Source: Dehalococcoidia bacterium (GTDB lineage: Bacteria; Chloroflexota; Dehalococcoidia; DSTF01; JACRBR01). From it: a stretch of DNA of 64,000 nucleotides. A program made the translations under genes and the position numbers. Each line of letters opens with the position of its first letter. The stretch's first letter is position 1. Positions 9,072 to 17,509 of this stretch are shown in pieces. The notes beneath the pieces are model-generated. The model was not told where the DNA came from and did no database searches. It saw only the letters and a list, made by a program, of their open reading frames with translations. The stretch lies in NCBI GenBank assembly GCA_021462855.1, contig JAJTXQ010000049.1, forward strand, positions 62,001-126,000. Direction: 5' to 3'.

Positions 9072-9875
9072 ATGGACGGCGCGGACGCTGGCCGCGATGG
9101 TGGCCGGCGCATCGCCCTGTTGCTCGAGTACGACGGGACCGGCTACCGCGGGTCCCAGTACCAGGACAACGGACCCAGCATCCAGGGGGAGCTGGAGTCC
9201 GCCATAGAGAAGCTCACCGGAGAGCGCGTCCGCGCGGCATTCGCCGGGCGCACCGATGCCGGGGTGCACGCGCTCGGCCAGGTGGCCGCGCTCGACACGC
9301 GGTCGGGCATGGCGACTTCGGCGTTCGTGGGCGGGCTGAACCACTTCCTGCCGGCGGATATCGCCGTCCTGGCGGCGGTGGAGGCGGCGCCGGCGTTCGA
9401 CCCGCGACGCGACGCACGGATGCGGACGTACCGCTACCGCGCGCAATCGCGAGCCGTGCGGTCACCGCTCTGGCGGGAGCGGGCGTGGCACATCGACCGC
9501 CCGCTCGATGTCGCGGCGATGCGTGCGGCGGCGGCGGCGCTCGAAGGGACGCACGACTTCGCGGCGTTCGCGGGGCCGTACGACGGAGCGACGGTCCGCA
9601 CGCTGCGCCGGTGCGATGTGACGCAGGCGTGCGGGCAGGTGGTGGTGGACATGGAGGCGCAGTCCTTCCTCCCGCACCAGGTGCGCAGGACGATGGGCGC
9701 GCTGGCCGAGGTCGGGCTGGGGCGCGTGGACGCGGGCGCGATCAGCGCGGTGCTGCGGGAGGCGAAACCCGCGAGCTCGGGGCCGACGGCGCCAGCTTGC
9801 GGCCTTTACCTCGTGGCCATAGAGTACGACGGGCTCGAATGGGGGCTCGCCGAAGGGAACGGACGGGACGCATGA
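9072..9875 (+). CDS. truA: tRNA pseudouridine(38-40) synthase TruA
   Basis: The 267-residue enzyme converts uridines 38-40 of the tRNA anticodon arm to pseudouridine. The catalytic Asp is D62 in GRTDAGVHA. DGTGYRGSQYQ near the N-terminus and FLPHQVRRTMGAL near the C-terminus are TruA motifs. ATG 9072 follows the rplQ stop by four bases, and the end overlaps the rplM start in an ATGA arrangement. Confidence 0.96.
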   Translation: MDGADAGRDGGRRIALLLEYDGTGYRGSQYQDNGPSIQGELESAIEKLTGERVRAAFAGRTDAGVHALGQVAALDTRSGMATSAFVGGLNHFLPADIAVLAAVEAAPAFDPRRDARMRTYRYRAQSRAVRSPLWRERAWHIDRPLDVAAMRAAAAALEGTHDFAAFAGPYDGATVRTLRRCDVTQACGQVVVDMEAQSFLPHQVRRTMGALAEVGLGRVDAGAISAVLREAKPASSGPTAPACGLYLVAIEYDGLEWGLAEGNGRDA

Positions 9876-10315
9876 CCACGTACTCACTGAAGCCGAAGGA
9901 CGCTGTCGAGCAGTGGCACGTCGTCGACGCGACGGGGCGGCCGCTTGGCCGGCTGGCCTCGGAGATCGCGGCGACGCTGCGCGGCAAGACGAGCCCGACG
10001 TTCACGCCTTCGATGGACCACCGGCAGTTCGTGGTCGTCATCAACGCCGCGCGGGTGAAGGTGAGCGGCGACACGCGCGAGAAGAAGTACTGGCGGCACT
10101 CGCAGTACCCCGGCGGCCTCAAGAACATCACGCAGGAGAAGCTGCTGCAGACGCGGCCGGAGCGCGTGATCGAATACGCGGTGAAGGGCATGCTGCCGCA
10201 CAACGCGCACGGCGCGGTGCTGCTGAAGCATCTGAAGGTGTACGCGGGGCCCGAGCACCCGCACCAGTCGCAGGTCAACGCCGGCAAGGGCAAGGGCCGC
10301 GCGGTCAAGGCGTAA
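9872..10315 (+). CDS. rplM: 50S ribosomal protein L13
   Basis: The 147-residue product begins TTYSLKPKDAVEQWHVVDATG and contains the L13 core KYWRHSQYPGGLK and VKGMLPHNAHG. L13 is an early 50S assembly protein. Its ATG overlaps the truA stop codon, so translation is probably coupled. Confidence 0.97.
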   Translation: MTTYSLKPKDAVEQWHVVDATGRPLGRLASEIAATLRGKTSPTFTPSMDHRQFVVVINAARVKVSGDTREKKYWRHSQYPGGLKNITQEKLLQTRPERVIEYAVKGMLPHNAHGAVLLKHLKVYAGPEHPHQSQVNAGKGKGRAVKA

Positions 10316-10324
10316 GGGGACAGG

Positions 10325-10726
10325 ATGGCAACGACGAGCGAACGCTATTTCTACGGCACCGGCCGGCGCAAGACGGCCGTCGCGCGGGTGCGGCTGTACC
10401 CCGGCACGGGCGAGATCCTGATCAACGGCAAGGGATACCTCGAGGTGTTCACGCGCGGGTCGCACCAGGCGGCGGTGCTCGCGCCTCTGAAGGCGGCGGG
10501 CGCGGCGGACCGCTTCAACGTGCAGGCGAAAGTCGCCGGCGGCGGCATCACCGGTTGGGCGGGCGCGGTGTCGCACGGCATCGCGCGGGCGCTGTCGGTG
10601 TCCGATGAGACGGTGAAGCCGGCGTTGCGGCGCCAGAAGCTCCTCACGCGCGACCCGCGCATGAAGGAGCGGAAGAAGGTCGGACTGAAGCGCGCGCGCA
10701 AGGCGCCGCAGTACACCAAGCGGTAG
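10325..10726 (+). CDS. rpsI: 30S ribosomal protein S9
   Basis: The protein is 133 residues, with YGTGRRKTAVARV at the N-terminus and the universal C-terminal RKARKAPQYTKR whose last residues reach the P-site tRNA. The rplM-rpsI pair is conserved across bacteria. Confidence 0.97.
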   Translation: MATTSERYFYGTGRRKTAVARVRLYPGTGEILINGKGYLEVFTRGSHQAAVLAPLKAAGAADRFNVQAKVAGGGITGWAGAVSHGIARALSVSDETVKPALRRQKLLTRDPRMKERKKVGLKRARKAPQYTKR

Positions 10727-10747
10727 TCGAGCCGCACGGAGGATCAC

Positions 10748-11101
10748 GTGGCCCATTCGAAATCCGCACTCAAGCGCTGGCGCCAGAACGAAAAGGCGCG
10801 CGCACGCAATAAGCCCGTCCGCACCGGCGCGCGCACGGCGGCGCGCAAGGCGCGCGCGGCGATCGATGCCGGCGATGACGCGGCGGCCGCGGTGAAGGAG
10901 GCGATGAGCATCCTCGACCGGGCGGCGAAGCGAAACGTCGTGCACAAGAACGCGGCATCGCGCCAGAAGTCGCGGCTGATGCGCCGGCTCAACAAGGCCG
11001 CTGCCGCGCCGGCCGAGGCGGAGGCGCCGAAGAAGGGCCGGCGCACCGCCGCCCCGAAGGCGAAGGCGCCCGCGAAGCCGCGCGCCAAGAAGTCCACATA
11101 A
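10748..11101 (+). CDS. rpsT: 30S ribosomal protein S20, extended
   Basis: The first 85 residues are a normal S20 (AHSKSALKRWRQNEKARARN, then AAKRNVVHKNAASRQKSRLMRRLNK). The protein continues for about 30 extra residues rich in Ala, Lys and Pro. The start is GTG 10748, with GGAGG at 10739-10743 upstream. It is the last gene of the ribosomal block and is followed by a perfect hairpin. S20 binds the body of 16S rRNA. Confidence 0.95.
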   Translation: MAHSKSALKRWRQNEKARARNKPVRTGARTAARKARAAIDAGDDAAAAVKEAMSILDRAAKRNVVHKNAASRQKSRLMRRLNKAAAAPAEAEAPKKGRRTAAPKAKAPAKPRAKKST

Positions 11102-11123
11102 GCGCACCTGTCCCGCGAAATCG

Positions 11124-11149
11124 AGACGCCCGCTTCGAAGCGGGCGTCT
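11124..11149 (+). terminator. Terminator hairpin after rpsT
   Basis: A perfect 26-base palindrome (13 bases per arm, TTCG near the apex) begins 23 bases after the rpsT stop. No T tract follows, so it may act together with Rho or may mainly stabilise the transcript's 3' end. It marks the end of the ribosomal block. Confidence 0.65.
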
Positions 11150-11178
11150 GTGCGTCCCTCACACGTCATAACGAGCGA

Positions 11179-11208
11179 TTGAAGGCGCGATCGGGGCCAT
11201 AGTATGAT
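11179..11208 (+). promoter_or_regulatory. Promoter of murJ
   Basis: TTGAAG at 11179-11184 and TATGAT at 11203-11208 are separated by 18 bases. The spacing and sequence fit a housekeeping sigma factor. The predicted transcript would begin near 11215, about 45 bases before the murJ ATG. Confidence 0.65.
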
Positions 11209-11259
11209 GGCCCACACCCCAACCGCTTACCGGCCGGCGCCGCCTCGGACGGGACGTGC

Positions 11260-12894
11260 ATGCTGCGAACCCTGAAACTGCGCTTCGTCGATGACGATGA
11301 AGCGGACCGCGAGCACACCGAGGCCGAGGTCCCGAGCCTGGCCGCCGCGGCGTCGATCGTCGCCGCCGGGTTTCTCGTCAGCCGGTTGCTCGGTCTCGTG
11401 CGCACCGTCGCGATCGCACACCAGTACGGCACGAGCCCGAACCTCGACGCCTACTTCGTCGCGTTCCGGCTGCCGGACCTGATCTTCCAGCTGCTCGCCG
11501 GCGCGACACTGGGCAGCGCGTTCATCCCGACCTTCGCGCGGGTGCTTGGCGACCGCGGCGAGCGCGAGGCGTGGCGGCTGGCGTCATCGGTGATGAACCT
11601 GGTGTTCGCTGCGACGCTGGTGCTGGCCGTGGTCGGGCTCCTCGTGGCGCCGCTCATCGTGCCGGCGACGGCGCCGGGGCTCGGCGACGAGACGGGTCAG
11701 CACGCCGAACTGACGGGCCTCGCCGTCGACCTGACGCGGGTCATGATGATCTCGCCGGTGCTGTTCGCCGTGAGCGGCATGTTCATGGGCATCCTCAACG
11801 CACGGCACCATTTCCTCGGCCCGGCGCTGGCGCCGATCTTCTATAACCTCGCGATCATCGTTGGCGCGCTTGTGTCGGACAGCGTGCGCGTGCTGGCGTT
11901 CGCCGTGGTCGCGGGCGCCGCGCTGCACTTGCTGGTGCAGGTGCCGGCGCTGCGCCTGGTGGGCATGCGCTGGTCGCCGGTGTGGGACTGGAAGGACCGC
12001 GCCGTGCGCGAGGTGGGCAGGCTGATGGGCCCGCGTGTCATCGGGCTGGGCGCGTATCACCTGAACTTCATCATCGCGACGTTCTTCGCGTCGACCGTGG
12101 GCGCCGGCGCGATCTCGGCGGTGAACTATGCGTGGCTCGTCGTGATGATGCCGCTCGGGTTGTTCGGGATGGCGATCTCGACGGCGGCGTTCCCGCGCAT
12201 GGCGGAGCAGGCCGCGCGCGACGAGGCCGACCTGCGCGACACCGTGTCATCGGCGCTGCGGCTGATCCTGTACCTGACGGTGCCGGCGAGCGTCGGGCTG
12301 ATGGTGCTGGCGGCGCCGGCGACGGCATTCCTGCTGCAGAGCGGCGCCTTCAGCGCGGCATCATCCGACCTCGTCGTGGGCGCGATGGTGTTCTACGCGC
12401 TGGCGCTGTTCGCCCATGCAGGCATCGAGATCCTCTCGCGCGGGTTCTACGCGTTGAGCGACACGCGGACGCCCGTCGGATTCGCCGTGCTGTCGATGGC
12501 GGTGAACCTGGTGCTATCGCCGGCGCTGGTGCTGCCGTTCGGGGTCGAGGGGCTGGCGCTTTCGCTGTCGATCGCGGCGGTGGTGGAGTTCGCGCTGCTA
12601 GCGCGGGCGCTGGCGGCGCGGCTGCACGGATTCGATGCGGTGGAGATGGCGGCATCGGTAACGCGCACGCTCGCCGGCACGGTGCTGATGGCGGAGATGG
12701 TGGCGTTGTGGCTGGCGGGGCTCCGGCTCGCCGGCCTGCTGGACCTCGGCAACAAGGCGGAGGCGGGGCTGGCGCTGCTCGGAGGGATCGCGGTGGGTGG
12801 CGCGGCGTACTTCCTGGCGACGCGCGCCCTGCGGAGCGCCGAGGCGGACGTGCTGCTGCGGCGGCTGCCGCTTCCGGGGCGGTCGCGGGCATAG
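11260..12894 (+). CDS. murJ: Lipid II flippase MurJ
   Basis: This 544-residue membrane protein of the MviN/MurJ family flips lipid II across the membrane for peptidoglycan synthesis. After a charged N-terminal tail of about 25 residues, roughly 14 transmembrane segments follow. FLVSRLLGLVRTVAIAHQYG, FRLPDLIFQLLAGATLGSAFIPTF and the SRGFYALSDTRTPV motif near residue 395 are family hallmarks. It has its own promoter and no operon partner. Its presence, with an LCP ligase at 56 kb, implies a peptidoglycan-type wall. Confidence 0.94.
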   Translation: MLRTLKLRFVDDDEADREHTEAEVPSLAAAASIVAAGFLVSRLLGLVRTVAIAHQYGTSPNLDAYFVAFRLPDLIFQLLAGATLGSAFIPTFARVLGDRGEREAWRLASSVMNLVFAATLVLAVVGLLVAPLIVPATAPGLGDETGQHAELTGLAVDLTRVMMISPVLFAVSGMFMGILNARHHFLGPALAPIFYNLAIIVGALVSDSVRVLAFAVVAGAALHLLVQVPALRLVGMRWSPVWDWKDRAVREVGRLMGPRVIGLGAYHLNFIIATFFASTVGAGAISAVNYAWLVVMMPLGLFGMAISTAAFPRMAEQAARDEADLRDTVSSALRLILYLTVPASVGLMVLAAPATAFLLQSGAFSAASSDLVVGAMVFYALALFAHAGIEILSRGFYALSDTRTPVGFAVLSMAVNLVLSPALVLPFGVEGLALSLSIAAVVEFALLARALAARLHGFDAVEMAASVTRTLAGTVLMAEMVALWLAGLRLAGLLDLGNKAEAGLALLGGIAVGGAAYFLATRALRSAEADVLLRRLPLPGRSRA

Positions 12895-12907
12895 GGGTAA
12901 TCCCGGC

Positions 12908-12937
12908 TTGAGACGGCCCGACCGGGGCCGATATACT
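12908..12937 (+). promoter_or_regulatory. Promoter upstream of zinc-ribbon gene
   Basis: TTGAGA (12908-12913) and TATACT (12932-12937) are 18 bases apart. Transcription would start near 12944, about 85 bases before the TTG start of the zinc-ribbon gene, and would run straight into the hairpin at 12972. Confidence 0.6.
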
Positions 12938-12971
12938 AGGCACGGTGGTCACAGGCATTGCATGGATTCGA

Positions 12972-13000
12972 GTGCGGCCTTGCGGGCCGCACATTTTTGT
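12972..13000 (+). terminator. Intrinsic terminator-like hairpin in a 5' leader (possible attenuator)
   Basis: GTGCGGCC (12972-12979) pairs perfectly with GGCCGCAC (12985-12992) around a five-base loop, and ATTTTTGT follows directly. This is the best intrinsic terminator in the window. It lies downstream of a promoter and upstream of the zinc-ribbon coding start. It could end read-through from murJ, attenuate the zinc-ribbon gene, or define a short RNA of about 57 bases. Confidence 0.65.
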
Positions 13001-13027
13001 CCCTGGGACTGAGGGGAAGGTTCAGCA

Positions 13028-13393
13028 TTGAGTTTTGTAGACAAAACGCTCGTATGTCGCGACTGCAAGCAGAACTTCACGTTCACCGCGGGTGAGCAGG
13101 AGTTCTACGCCAACAAGGGGCTCCAGAACGAACCCGTGCGTTGCCAGTCGTGCCGGTCGATGCGCAAGTCGTCGCAGCCGCGGGAGCCCGAGGAGGGGTA
13201 CGTGCGCTACGGCGTGTTCGCCAGCTTCGGCGGGCGGACGCCGCGCCAGATGCACCCGGCCACCTGCGCCGAGTGCGGCATGATGACCGAGGTGCCGTTC
13301 CTGCCACGCGGCGACCGCCCGGTGTACTGCAGCGCGTGCTACTCGAAGATGCGCCCGCCGACCGAGGGCGCTGACGCCGAGCGCGCCAGCTAG
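13028..13393 (+). CDS. CxxC-x17-CxxC zinc-ribbon protein
   Basis: The 121-residue protein has two zinc-ribbon modules. The first (residues about 10-45) has CRDC...CQSC and resembles the zf-trcl treble-clef domain (DKTLVCRDC, FTAGEQEFYANKGL). The second is CAEC, 17 residues, then CSAC, matching the CxxC-x17-CxxC family often seen in Chloroflexota. The start is TTG 13028 behind GAGGGGAAGG. The role is unknown; nucleic-acid binding is plausible. The leader holds a terminator-like hairpin. Confidence 0.85.
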   Translation: MSFVDKTLVCRDCKQNFTFTAGEQEFYANKGLQNEPVRCQSCRSMRKSSQPREPEEGYVRYGVFASFGGRTPRQMHPATCAECGMMTEVPFLPRGDRPVYCSACYSKMRPPTEGADAERAS

Positions 13394-13406
13394 ACCACGA
13401 GACTCC

Positions 13407-13434
13407 AGCAGGCCCGCCGCGCGCGGGCTTTGCT
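13407..13434 (+). terminator. Terminator hairpin after zinc-ribbon gene
   Basis: GCCCGC (13412-13417) pairs with GCGGGC (13423-13428), flanked by AGCA/TGCT and a short CTTT. It begins 14 bases past the stop codon. Confidence 0.5.
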
Positions 13435-13486
13435 GTGCCCGAGAGGCCCCACGAAGGCCACAGGACCGGCGCCGCCGCGCCGACAT

Positions 13487-13492
13487 TACAAT
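13487..13492 (+). promoter_or_regulatory. -10 element before lipoprotein gene
   Basis: TACAAT matches the -10 consensus at five of six positions and lies 38 bases before the lipoprotein ATG. No convincing -35 is seen upstream. Confidence 0.4.
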
Positions 13493-13530
13493 GGCGGGCG
13501 TGTGTGCGCCCGGGCGCGAAAGAGGTGGAC

Positions 13531-14406
13531 ATGAAGCGCGGAATCCTGGTCCTGGCACTCACGATGGCGTTCGTCGCGGCGGCATGCGGCGGCGGCGACA
13601 AGAAGCCGCGCACGGCGCCCACCAGCACGCCTGACACCGATGCGAAGCCGACGGCGACCAAATCGGCGGCGGGCAGCACGCCGAGCGCCAACTCCTCCCT
13701 GGCGGACGACAACGCGATCAGCGACCTGATGGGGCTGATGTTCAACAGCAGCATGGGCGAAGCCTCCGGCGGGTCGGCGCCGCCGCTCGGCGCACCCGAC
13801 CCGGAGCTTGGGAAGTACCTGCTGAAGCGGGACGACCTCCCGGATGGCTTCACGGCGATGGGCGAGTTCTCGGTCACGGTGCCGGACGATGACACGGAGC
13901 TGGCCGGCGCGAGGATGGCGGCGGCGGTGTTCACCGACGGCGACCCCGAGGCGGAAGTGCCGACCCAGCAATCGATGCTCATGTCGATGGTGGTCAAGCC
14001 AGAAGACCCGTCGATGCTCGCTGATGCGTTCAGCGAGATGGAGGGCGGCTTCACGCAGGAAGAGCTGATGAAGTCCCTCGGCGGCGGTGGCGAGGGATTC
14101 CCGGGACTCGGGCTCTCGGACGTGCGGGAGCTCGACACCGACGGACTTGGCGAGCACGCGGCCGGCCTGGGCCTGACGCTCGACATGAGCGGCTTCTTCG
14201 AGGCGCTCACCGAGGCGTTCGGCGCCGAGATGAGCGACGAGGACCGCACGGCGATGGATGCGTTCAGCAACATCACGATGCGGATGTATCTGTTCGAGCG
14301 GAACGGCATGGGGGCTGCGGTGATGCGCATTGCCTTCGGCGACGACGACAGCAGCGCATCCGACGACCTCGAACTGGCGCAGACCGTGCACGGGCGCCTC
14401 GACTGA
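13531..14406 (+). CDS. Putative lipoprotein of unknown function
   Basis: The 291-residue product has a short signal peptide and a lipobox ending at Cys19 (VAAAC), followed by a Gly/Thr/Pro-rich linker to about residue 60. It should therefore be anchored to the outer face of the membrane. The remainder is acidic and methionine-rich and has no motif that I recognise. The phrase KYLLKRDDLPDGFTAMGEF recalls small secreted Chloroflexota proteins, but I cannot assign a family. GAGGTGG precedes ATG 13531. It stands alone, with a terminator-like hairpin downstream. Confidence 0.75.
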   Translation: MKRGILVLALTMAFVAAACGGGDKKPRTAPTSTPDTDAKPTATKSAAGSTPSANSSLADDNAISDLMGLMFNSSMGEASGGSAPPLGAPDPELGKYLLKRDDLPDGFTAMGEFSVTVPDDDTELAGARMAAAVFTDGDPEAEVPTQQSMLMSMVVKPEDPSMLADAFSEMEGGFTQEELMKSLGGGGEGFPGLGLSDVRELDTDGLGEHAAGLGLTLDMSGFFEALTEAFGAEMSDEDRTAMDAFSNITMRMYLFERNGMGAAVMRIAFGDDDSSASDDLELAQTVHGRLD

Positions 14407-14435
14407 CGCGCACGGCCTTCGAAATACGCGCACAT

Positions 14436-14462
14436 GGCGGCGTCCCGCGCAGGGGCGCCGCC
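14436..14462 (+). terminator. Terminator-like hairpin after lipoprotein gene
   Basis: GGCGGCG (14436-14442) pairs with CGCCGCC (14456-14462), and an inner TCCC/GGGG extends the stem to 11 pairs around GCGCA. No T tract follows. Confidence 0.45.
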
Positions 14463-14548
14463 ACTGCCATGTGGCACTGGCGGGGTGTCCCCGACCGGCT
14501 CTAACCCACGTGCCGAATTTCCCTGCAAAAATGCATTTTAAGTCTTGA

Positions 14549-14570
14549 TATGATCGCTATCCCTCGATAG
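14549..14570 (+). promoter_or_regulatory. SUF operon promoter with overlapping inverted repeat
   Basis: TATGAT (14549-14554) is a good -10 element in a locally AT-rich stretch. The inverted repeat CTATC-CCTC-GATAG (14557-14570) lies just after it, where transcription would begin, and 13 bases before the SufR-like ATG. A repressor bound there would block its own operon, which fits SufR autoregulation. The -35 is not clear. Confidence 0.5.
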
Positions 14571-14582
14571 GCTGAGGGAGCC

Positions 14583-15242
14583 ATGAAGTCCACTCGCGAC
14601 CAGATACGAGAGCTGCTGGCATCCCGCGGCGAGGCCACCGTCGGCGACATCGCGGGCGTGCTCGGGTTGAACCAGGCGAACATCCGCCGCCACCTGGAGG
14701 GGATGCGCGCGGAGTCACTGGTCGACGTGCGGGCGCAGCGGCGTTCGGTCGGCCGGCCGACGTACGTGTACCGCCTGACCGAGCGGGCCGAGGAGCAGAG
14801 CGCGCACTATCCGCGGCTGGTGAACCGCATGGTGCGCAGCCTCGCGACGCTGCCCGATGGCGGGCAGGAAGTGCTGGCCCAGGTCTTCGAGAGCGTCGCC
14901 GAGGACATCGCCGGGGCGCACCGGCCGAAGGTGACCGGTGGCTCGCTCGCCGAACGCGTGGCGCAGACGAGCGAAGCGCTGCGCGACGAGGGCATCGTCG
15001 ATCACTGGCGGCGCGACGAGGACGGCTTCCACCTGATGAACTCGGCGTGCCCGTACCGGAAGGCCGCCGAGATCACCGACGCGCCGTGCCATGCGGACCA
15101 TCGCACGGTGGAACTGCTGGTGGGCGTACCGGTGCTGCAGGTGAGCCGCATGGTCGACGGCCACGCGACGTGCGAATACGTCGTGCGGGAAGCGGAGCGC
15201 GCCGCCGGGGCGAAGGACGAGGGCGAGGAGCAGCCGGAATGA
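14583..15242 (+). CDS. sufR: SufR-type iron-sulfur-sensing transcriptional regulator
   Basis: The 219-residue protein has an N-terminal winged helix (residues about 5-65: [25 protein letters not shown], then the [10 protein letters not shown] wing) and a C-terminal metal-site domain. Three cysteines, C156, C169 and C197, are spaced C-x12-C-x27-C, the pattern of SufR proteins that use three cysteines to hold a cluster. SufR represses the suf operon when it carries its iron-sulfur cluster. The gene heads the suf genes and an inverted repeat lies at its own promoter. It overlaps the upstream end of the sufC frame. Confidence 0.88.
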   Translation: MKSTRDQIRELLASRGEATVGDIAGVLGLNQANIRRHLEGMRAESLVDVRAQRRSVGRPTYVYRLTERAEEQSAHYPRLVNRMVRSLATLPDGGQEVLAQVFESVAEDIAGAHRPKVTGGSLAERVAQTSEALRDEGIVDHWRRDEDGFHLMNSACPYRKAAEITDAPCHADHRTVELLVGVPVLQVSRMVDGHATCEYVVREAERAAGAKDEGEEQPE

Positions 15243-15274
15243 TCGGGCGTCAGCCCGCAGAGGAAGGTGACCAC

Positions 15275-16060
15275 GTGGGCGGGGAAGTACTACTCGACAT
15301 CAAGGGCCTGACCGTCGCGGTCGATGGCAAGCAGATCCTGAACGGCGTCGACTTCACGGTGCGGCGCGGCGAGGTGCACGCCATCATGGGCCCGAACGGC
15401 TCGGGAAAGAGCACGCTGGCGAACGCGCTGATGGGCCACCCGCGCTACGAGATCACGGGCGGCAGCGTCGTGTTCGAGGGGCAGGACATCATCGGCCTGC
15501 CGCCGGATGAGCGGGCGCGGCGCGGGATGTTCCTGGCGTTCCAGTACCCGACGAGCATCCCCGGCGTGACGATGGTGAACTTCCTGCGCCAGTCGATGAA
15601 GGCGGTGCGCGGCGAGGACGTGCCGATCCGTGAATTCCGCGAGAAGCTGTTCAGCACGATGAAGCTGTTGAAGATGGACGAGCAGTTCGCGCGCCGCTAC
15701 GTCAACGAGGGCTTTTCCGGCGGCGAGAAGAAGCGCGCCGAAGTGCTGCAGATGGGCATCCTCGACCCCGACCTGGCGATCATGGACGAGACGGACTCGG
15801 GCCTCGACATCGACGCGCTGCGGACGGTGGCGGAGGGCGTCAACGCGCTGATGACCGAGAAGCTCGGCGTGGTGCTCATCACGCACTACCAGCGGCTGCT
15901 CAACTACATCAAGCCGCAGTTCGTGCACATCCTCTACCAGGGGCGGATCATCCAGTCCGGCGGGCCGGAGCTGGCGCTGCAGCTGGAGGAGCAGGGGTAC
16001 GACCCGATCATCGCGAAGTTCGGTCCCGCGCTGGCGGCGGCCGCGGGGGAGAAGGCCTAG
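15275..16060 (+). CDS. sufC: SUF iron-sulfur assembly ATPase SufC
   Basis: SufC is the ATPase that drives the SufBCD scaffold. The Walker A motif GPNGSGKST, the signature [13 protein letters not shown], the Walker [15 protein letters not shown] (Glu-Thr-Asp-Ser-Gly is SufC-specific) and the switch His in ITHYQRLL are all present. I prefer GTG 15275 because AGGAAGG (15261-15267) is correctly spaced, giving 261 residues. ATG 15239, which overlaps the sufR stop, would add 12 residues. Confidence 0.95.
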   Translation: MGGEVLLDIKGLTVAVDGKQILNGVDFTVRRGEVHAIMGPNGSGKSTLANALMGHPRYEITGGSVVFEGQDIIGLPPDERARRGMFLAFQYPTSIPGVTMVNFLRQSMKAVRGEDVPIREFREKLFSTMKLLKMDEQFARRYVNEGFSGGEKKRAEVLQMGILDPDLAIMDETDSGLDIDALRTVAEGVNALMTEKLGVVLITHYQRLLNYIKPQFVHILYQGRIIQSGGPELALQLEEQGYDPIIAKFGPALAAAAGEKA

Positions 16061-16062
16061 CT

Positions 16063-17490
16063 ATGGTGTCGAAGATCCAGCCGGAAATCGCCGGGCACGA
16101 CGGGTACAAGTTCGGCTTCAACGACAACGACAACGCGACGTACGTCTACCGCACCGAGAAGGGGCTGAGCGAGGACGTCGTCCGCGAGATCTCGAAGGCG
16201 AAGAACGAGGAGCAGTGGATGACGGACTTTCGTCTCCGCTCGTACCACCACTTCGTCGAGAAGCCGATGCCGACGGGGTTCTGGGGCGGGAGCATCCAGA
16301 ACTACCCGCTCGACTTCCAGGACATCTACTACTTCGCGCGCGCGTCTGACCGGGCGGAGCGCGACTGGAGCGACGTGCCGGAGTACATCAAGGACACGTT
16401 CGACAAGCTGGGCATCCCCGAGGCGGAGAAGAAGTACCTGGCAGGCGTCGGCGCGCAGTACGACTCCGAGGTGGTGTACCACAGCATCCGCGAGGACCTC
16501 GAGAAGCTCGGCGTGATTTTCGTCGACATGGACACGGCGGTGCGGGACTACCCGGACATCGTCAAGCAGTACTTCGGGACGATCGTGCCGCCGGCGGACA
16601 ACAAGTTCGCGGCGCTGAACAGCGCGGTGTGGTCGGGCGGCAGCTTTGTGTACGTGCCCGAGGGCGTGAAGGTCGAGATCCCGCTGCAGGCGTACTTCCG
16701 CATCAACAAGGAGAACATGGGCCAGTTCGAGCGGACGCTGATCATCGCCGAGCCGGGCAGCTACGTGCACTACGTCGAGGGCTGCACGGCGCCGACGTAT
16801 TCGACCGACGCGCTGCACTCGGCCGTGGTGGAGATCATCGTCAAGAAGGGCGCGCGTGTGCGGTACACGACGATCCAGAACTGGTCGACGAACGTGTACA
16901 ACCTGGTCACGAAGCGCGCGGCTGCGTACGAGGACGCCGTCATGGAGTGGGTCGACGGCAACCTCGGCTCGCGGCTGACGATGAAGTACCCGAGCGTGTA
17001 CCTGATGGAGCGCGGCGCGCACGGCGAGATCCTGTCGCTGGCGATGGCCGGCAACGGACAGCACCAGGACGCGGGCGGCAAGATCGTGCACGCGGCGCCG
17101 GACACGACGTCGACGATTATCTCGAAGTCGGTGTCGAAGGGGGCGGGCCGCACGAGCTATCGCGGTGCGCTGAAGGTGTACCCGGGCGCCCACCGGTCGA
17201 AGTCGACGGTGCGCTGCGACGCGCTGCTCATCGACCCGGAGTCGCGCTCGGACACGTATCCGCTGATGGAGATCGAGGAAGACAACGTGAGCATCGGTCA
17301 CGAGGCGTCGGTGTCCAAGGTGGGCGAGGACCAGCTGTTCTACCTGCAGAGCCGGGGCATCAGCGAGGTCGATGCGACGAAGATGATCGTCAACGGATTC
17401 GGCGAGCCGATCGTCAAGGAACTGCCGATGGAGTACGCGGTCGAGCTCAACCGCCTGATCGAGCTGCAGATGGAAGGGGCGGTCGGCTAG
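16063..17490 (+). CDS. sufB: Fe-S cluster assembly scaffold SufB
   Basis: The 475-residue protein is SufB, the scaffold on which clusters are built with SufD and SufC. Family segments include [27 protein letters not shown] sequence near residue 70, [21 protein letters not shown] and [13 protein letters not shown]. The conserved cysteine C385 in [10 protein letters not shown] and the downstream GHEASVSKV correspond to the residues that receive sulfur and bind iron. Two bases separate it from sufC. Confidence 0.97.
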   Translation: MVSKIQPEIAGHDGYKFGFNDNDNATYVYRTEKGLSEDVVREISKAKNEEQWMTDFRLRSYHHFVEKPMPTGFWGGSIQNYPLDFQDIYYFARASDRAERDWSDVPEYIKDTFDKLGIPEAEKKYLAGVGAQYDSEVVYHSIREDLEKLGVIFVDMDTAVRDYPDIVKQYFGTIVPPADNKFAALNSAVWSGGSFVYVPEGVKVEIPLQAYFRINKENMGQFERTLIIAEPGSYVHYVEGCTAPTYSTDALHSAVVEIIVKKGARVRYTTIQNWSTNVYNLVTKRAAAYEDAVMEWVDGNLGSRLTMKYPSVYLMERGAHGEILSLAMAGNGQHQDAGGKIVHAAPDTTSTIISKSVSKGAGRTSYRGALKVYPGAHRSKSTVRCDALLIDPESRSDTYPLMEIEEDNVSIGHEASVSKVGEDQLFYLQSRGISEVDATKMIVNGFGEPIVKELPMEYAVELNRLIELQMEGAVG

Positions 17491-17509
17491 CCGCCCGCCG
17501 GGATACGAG

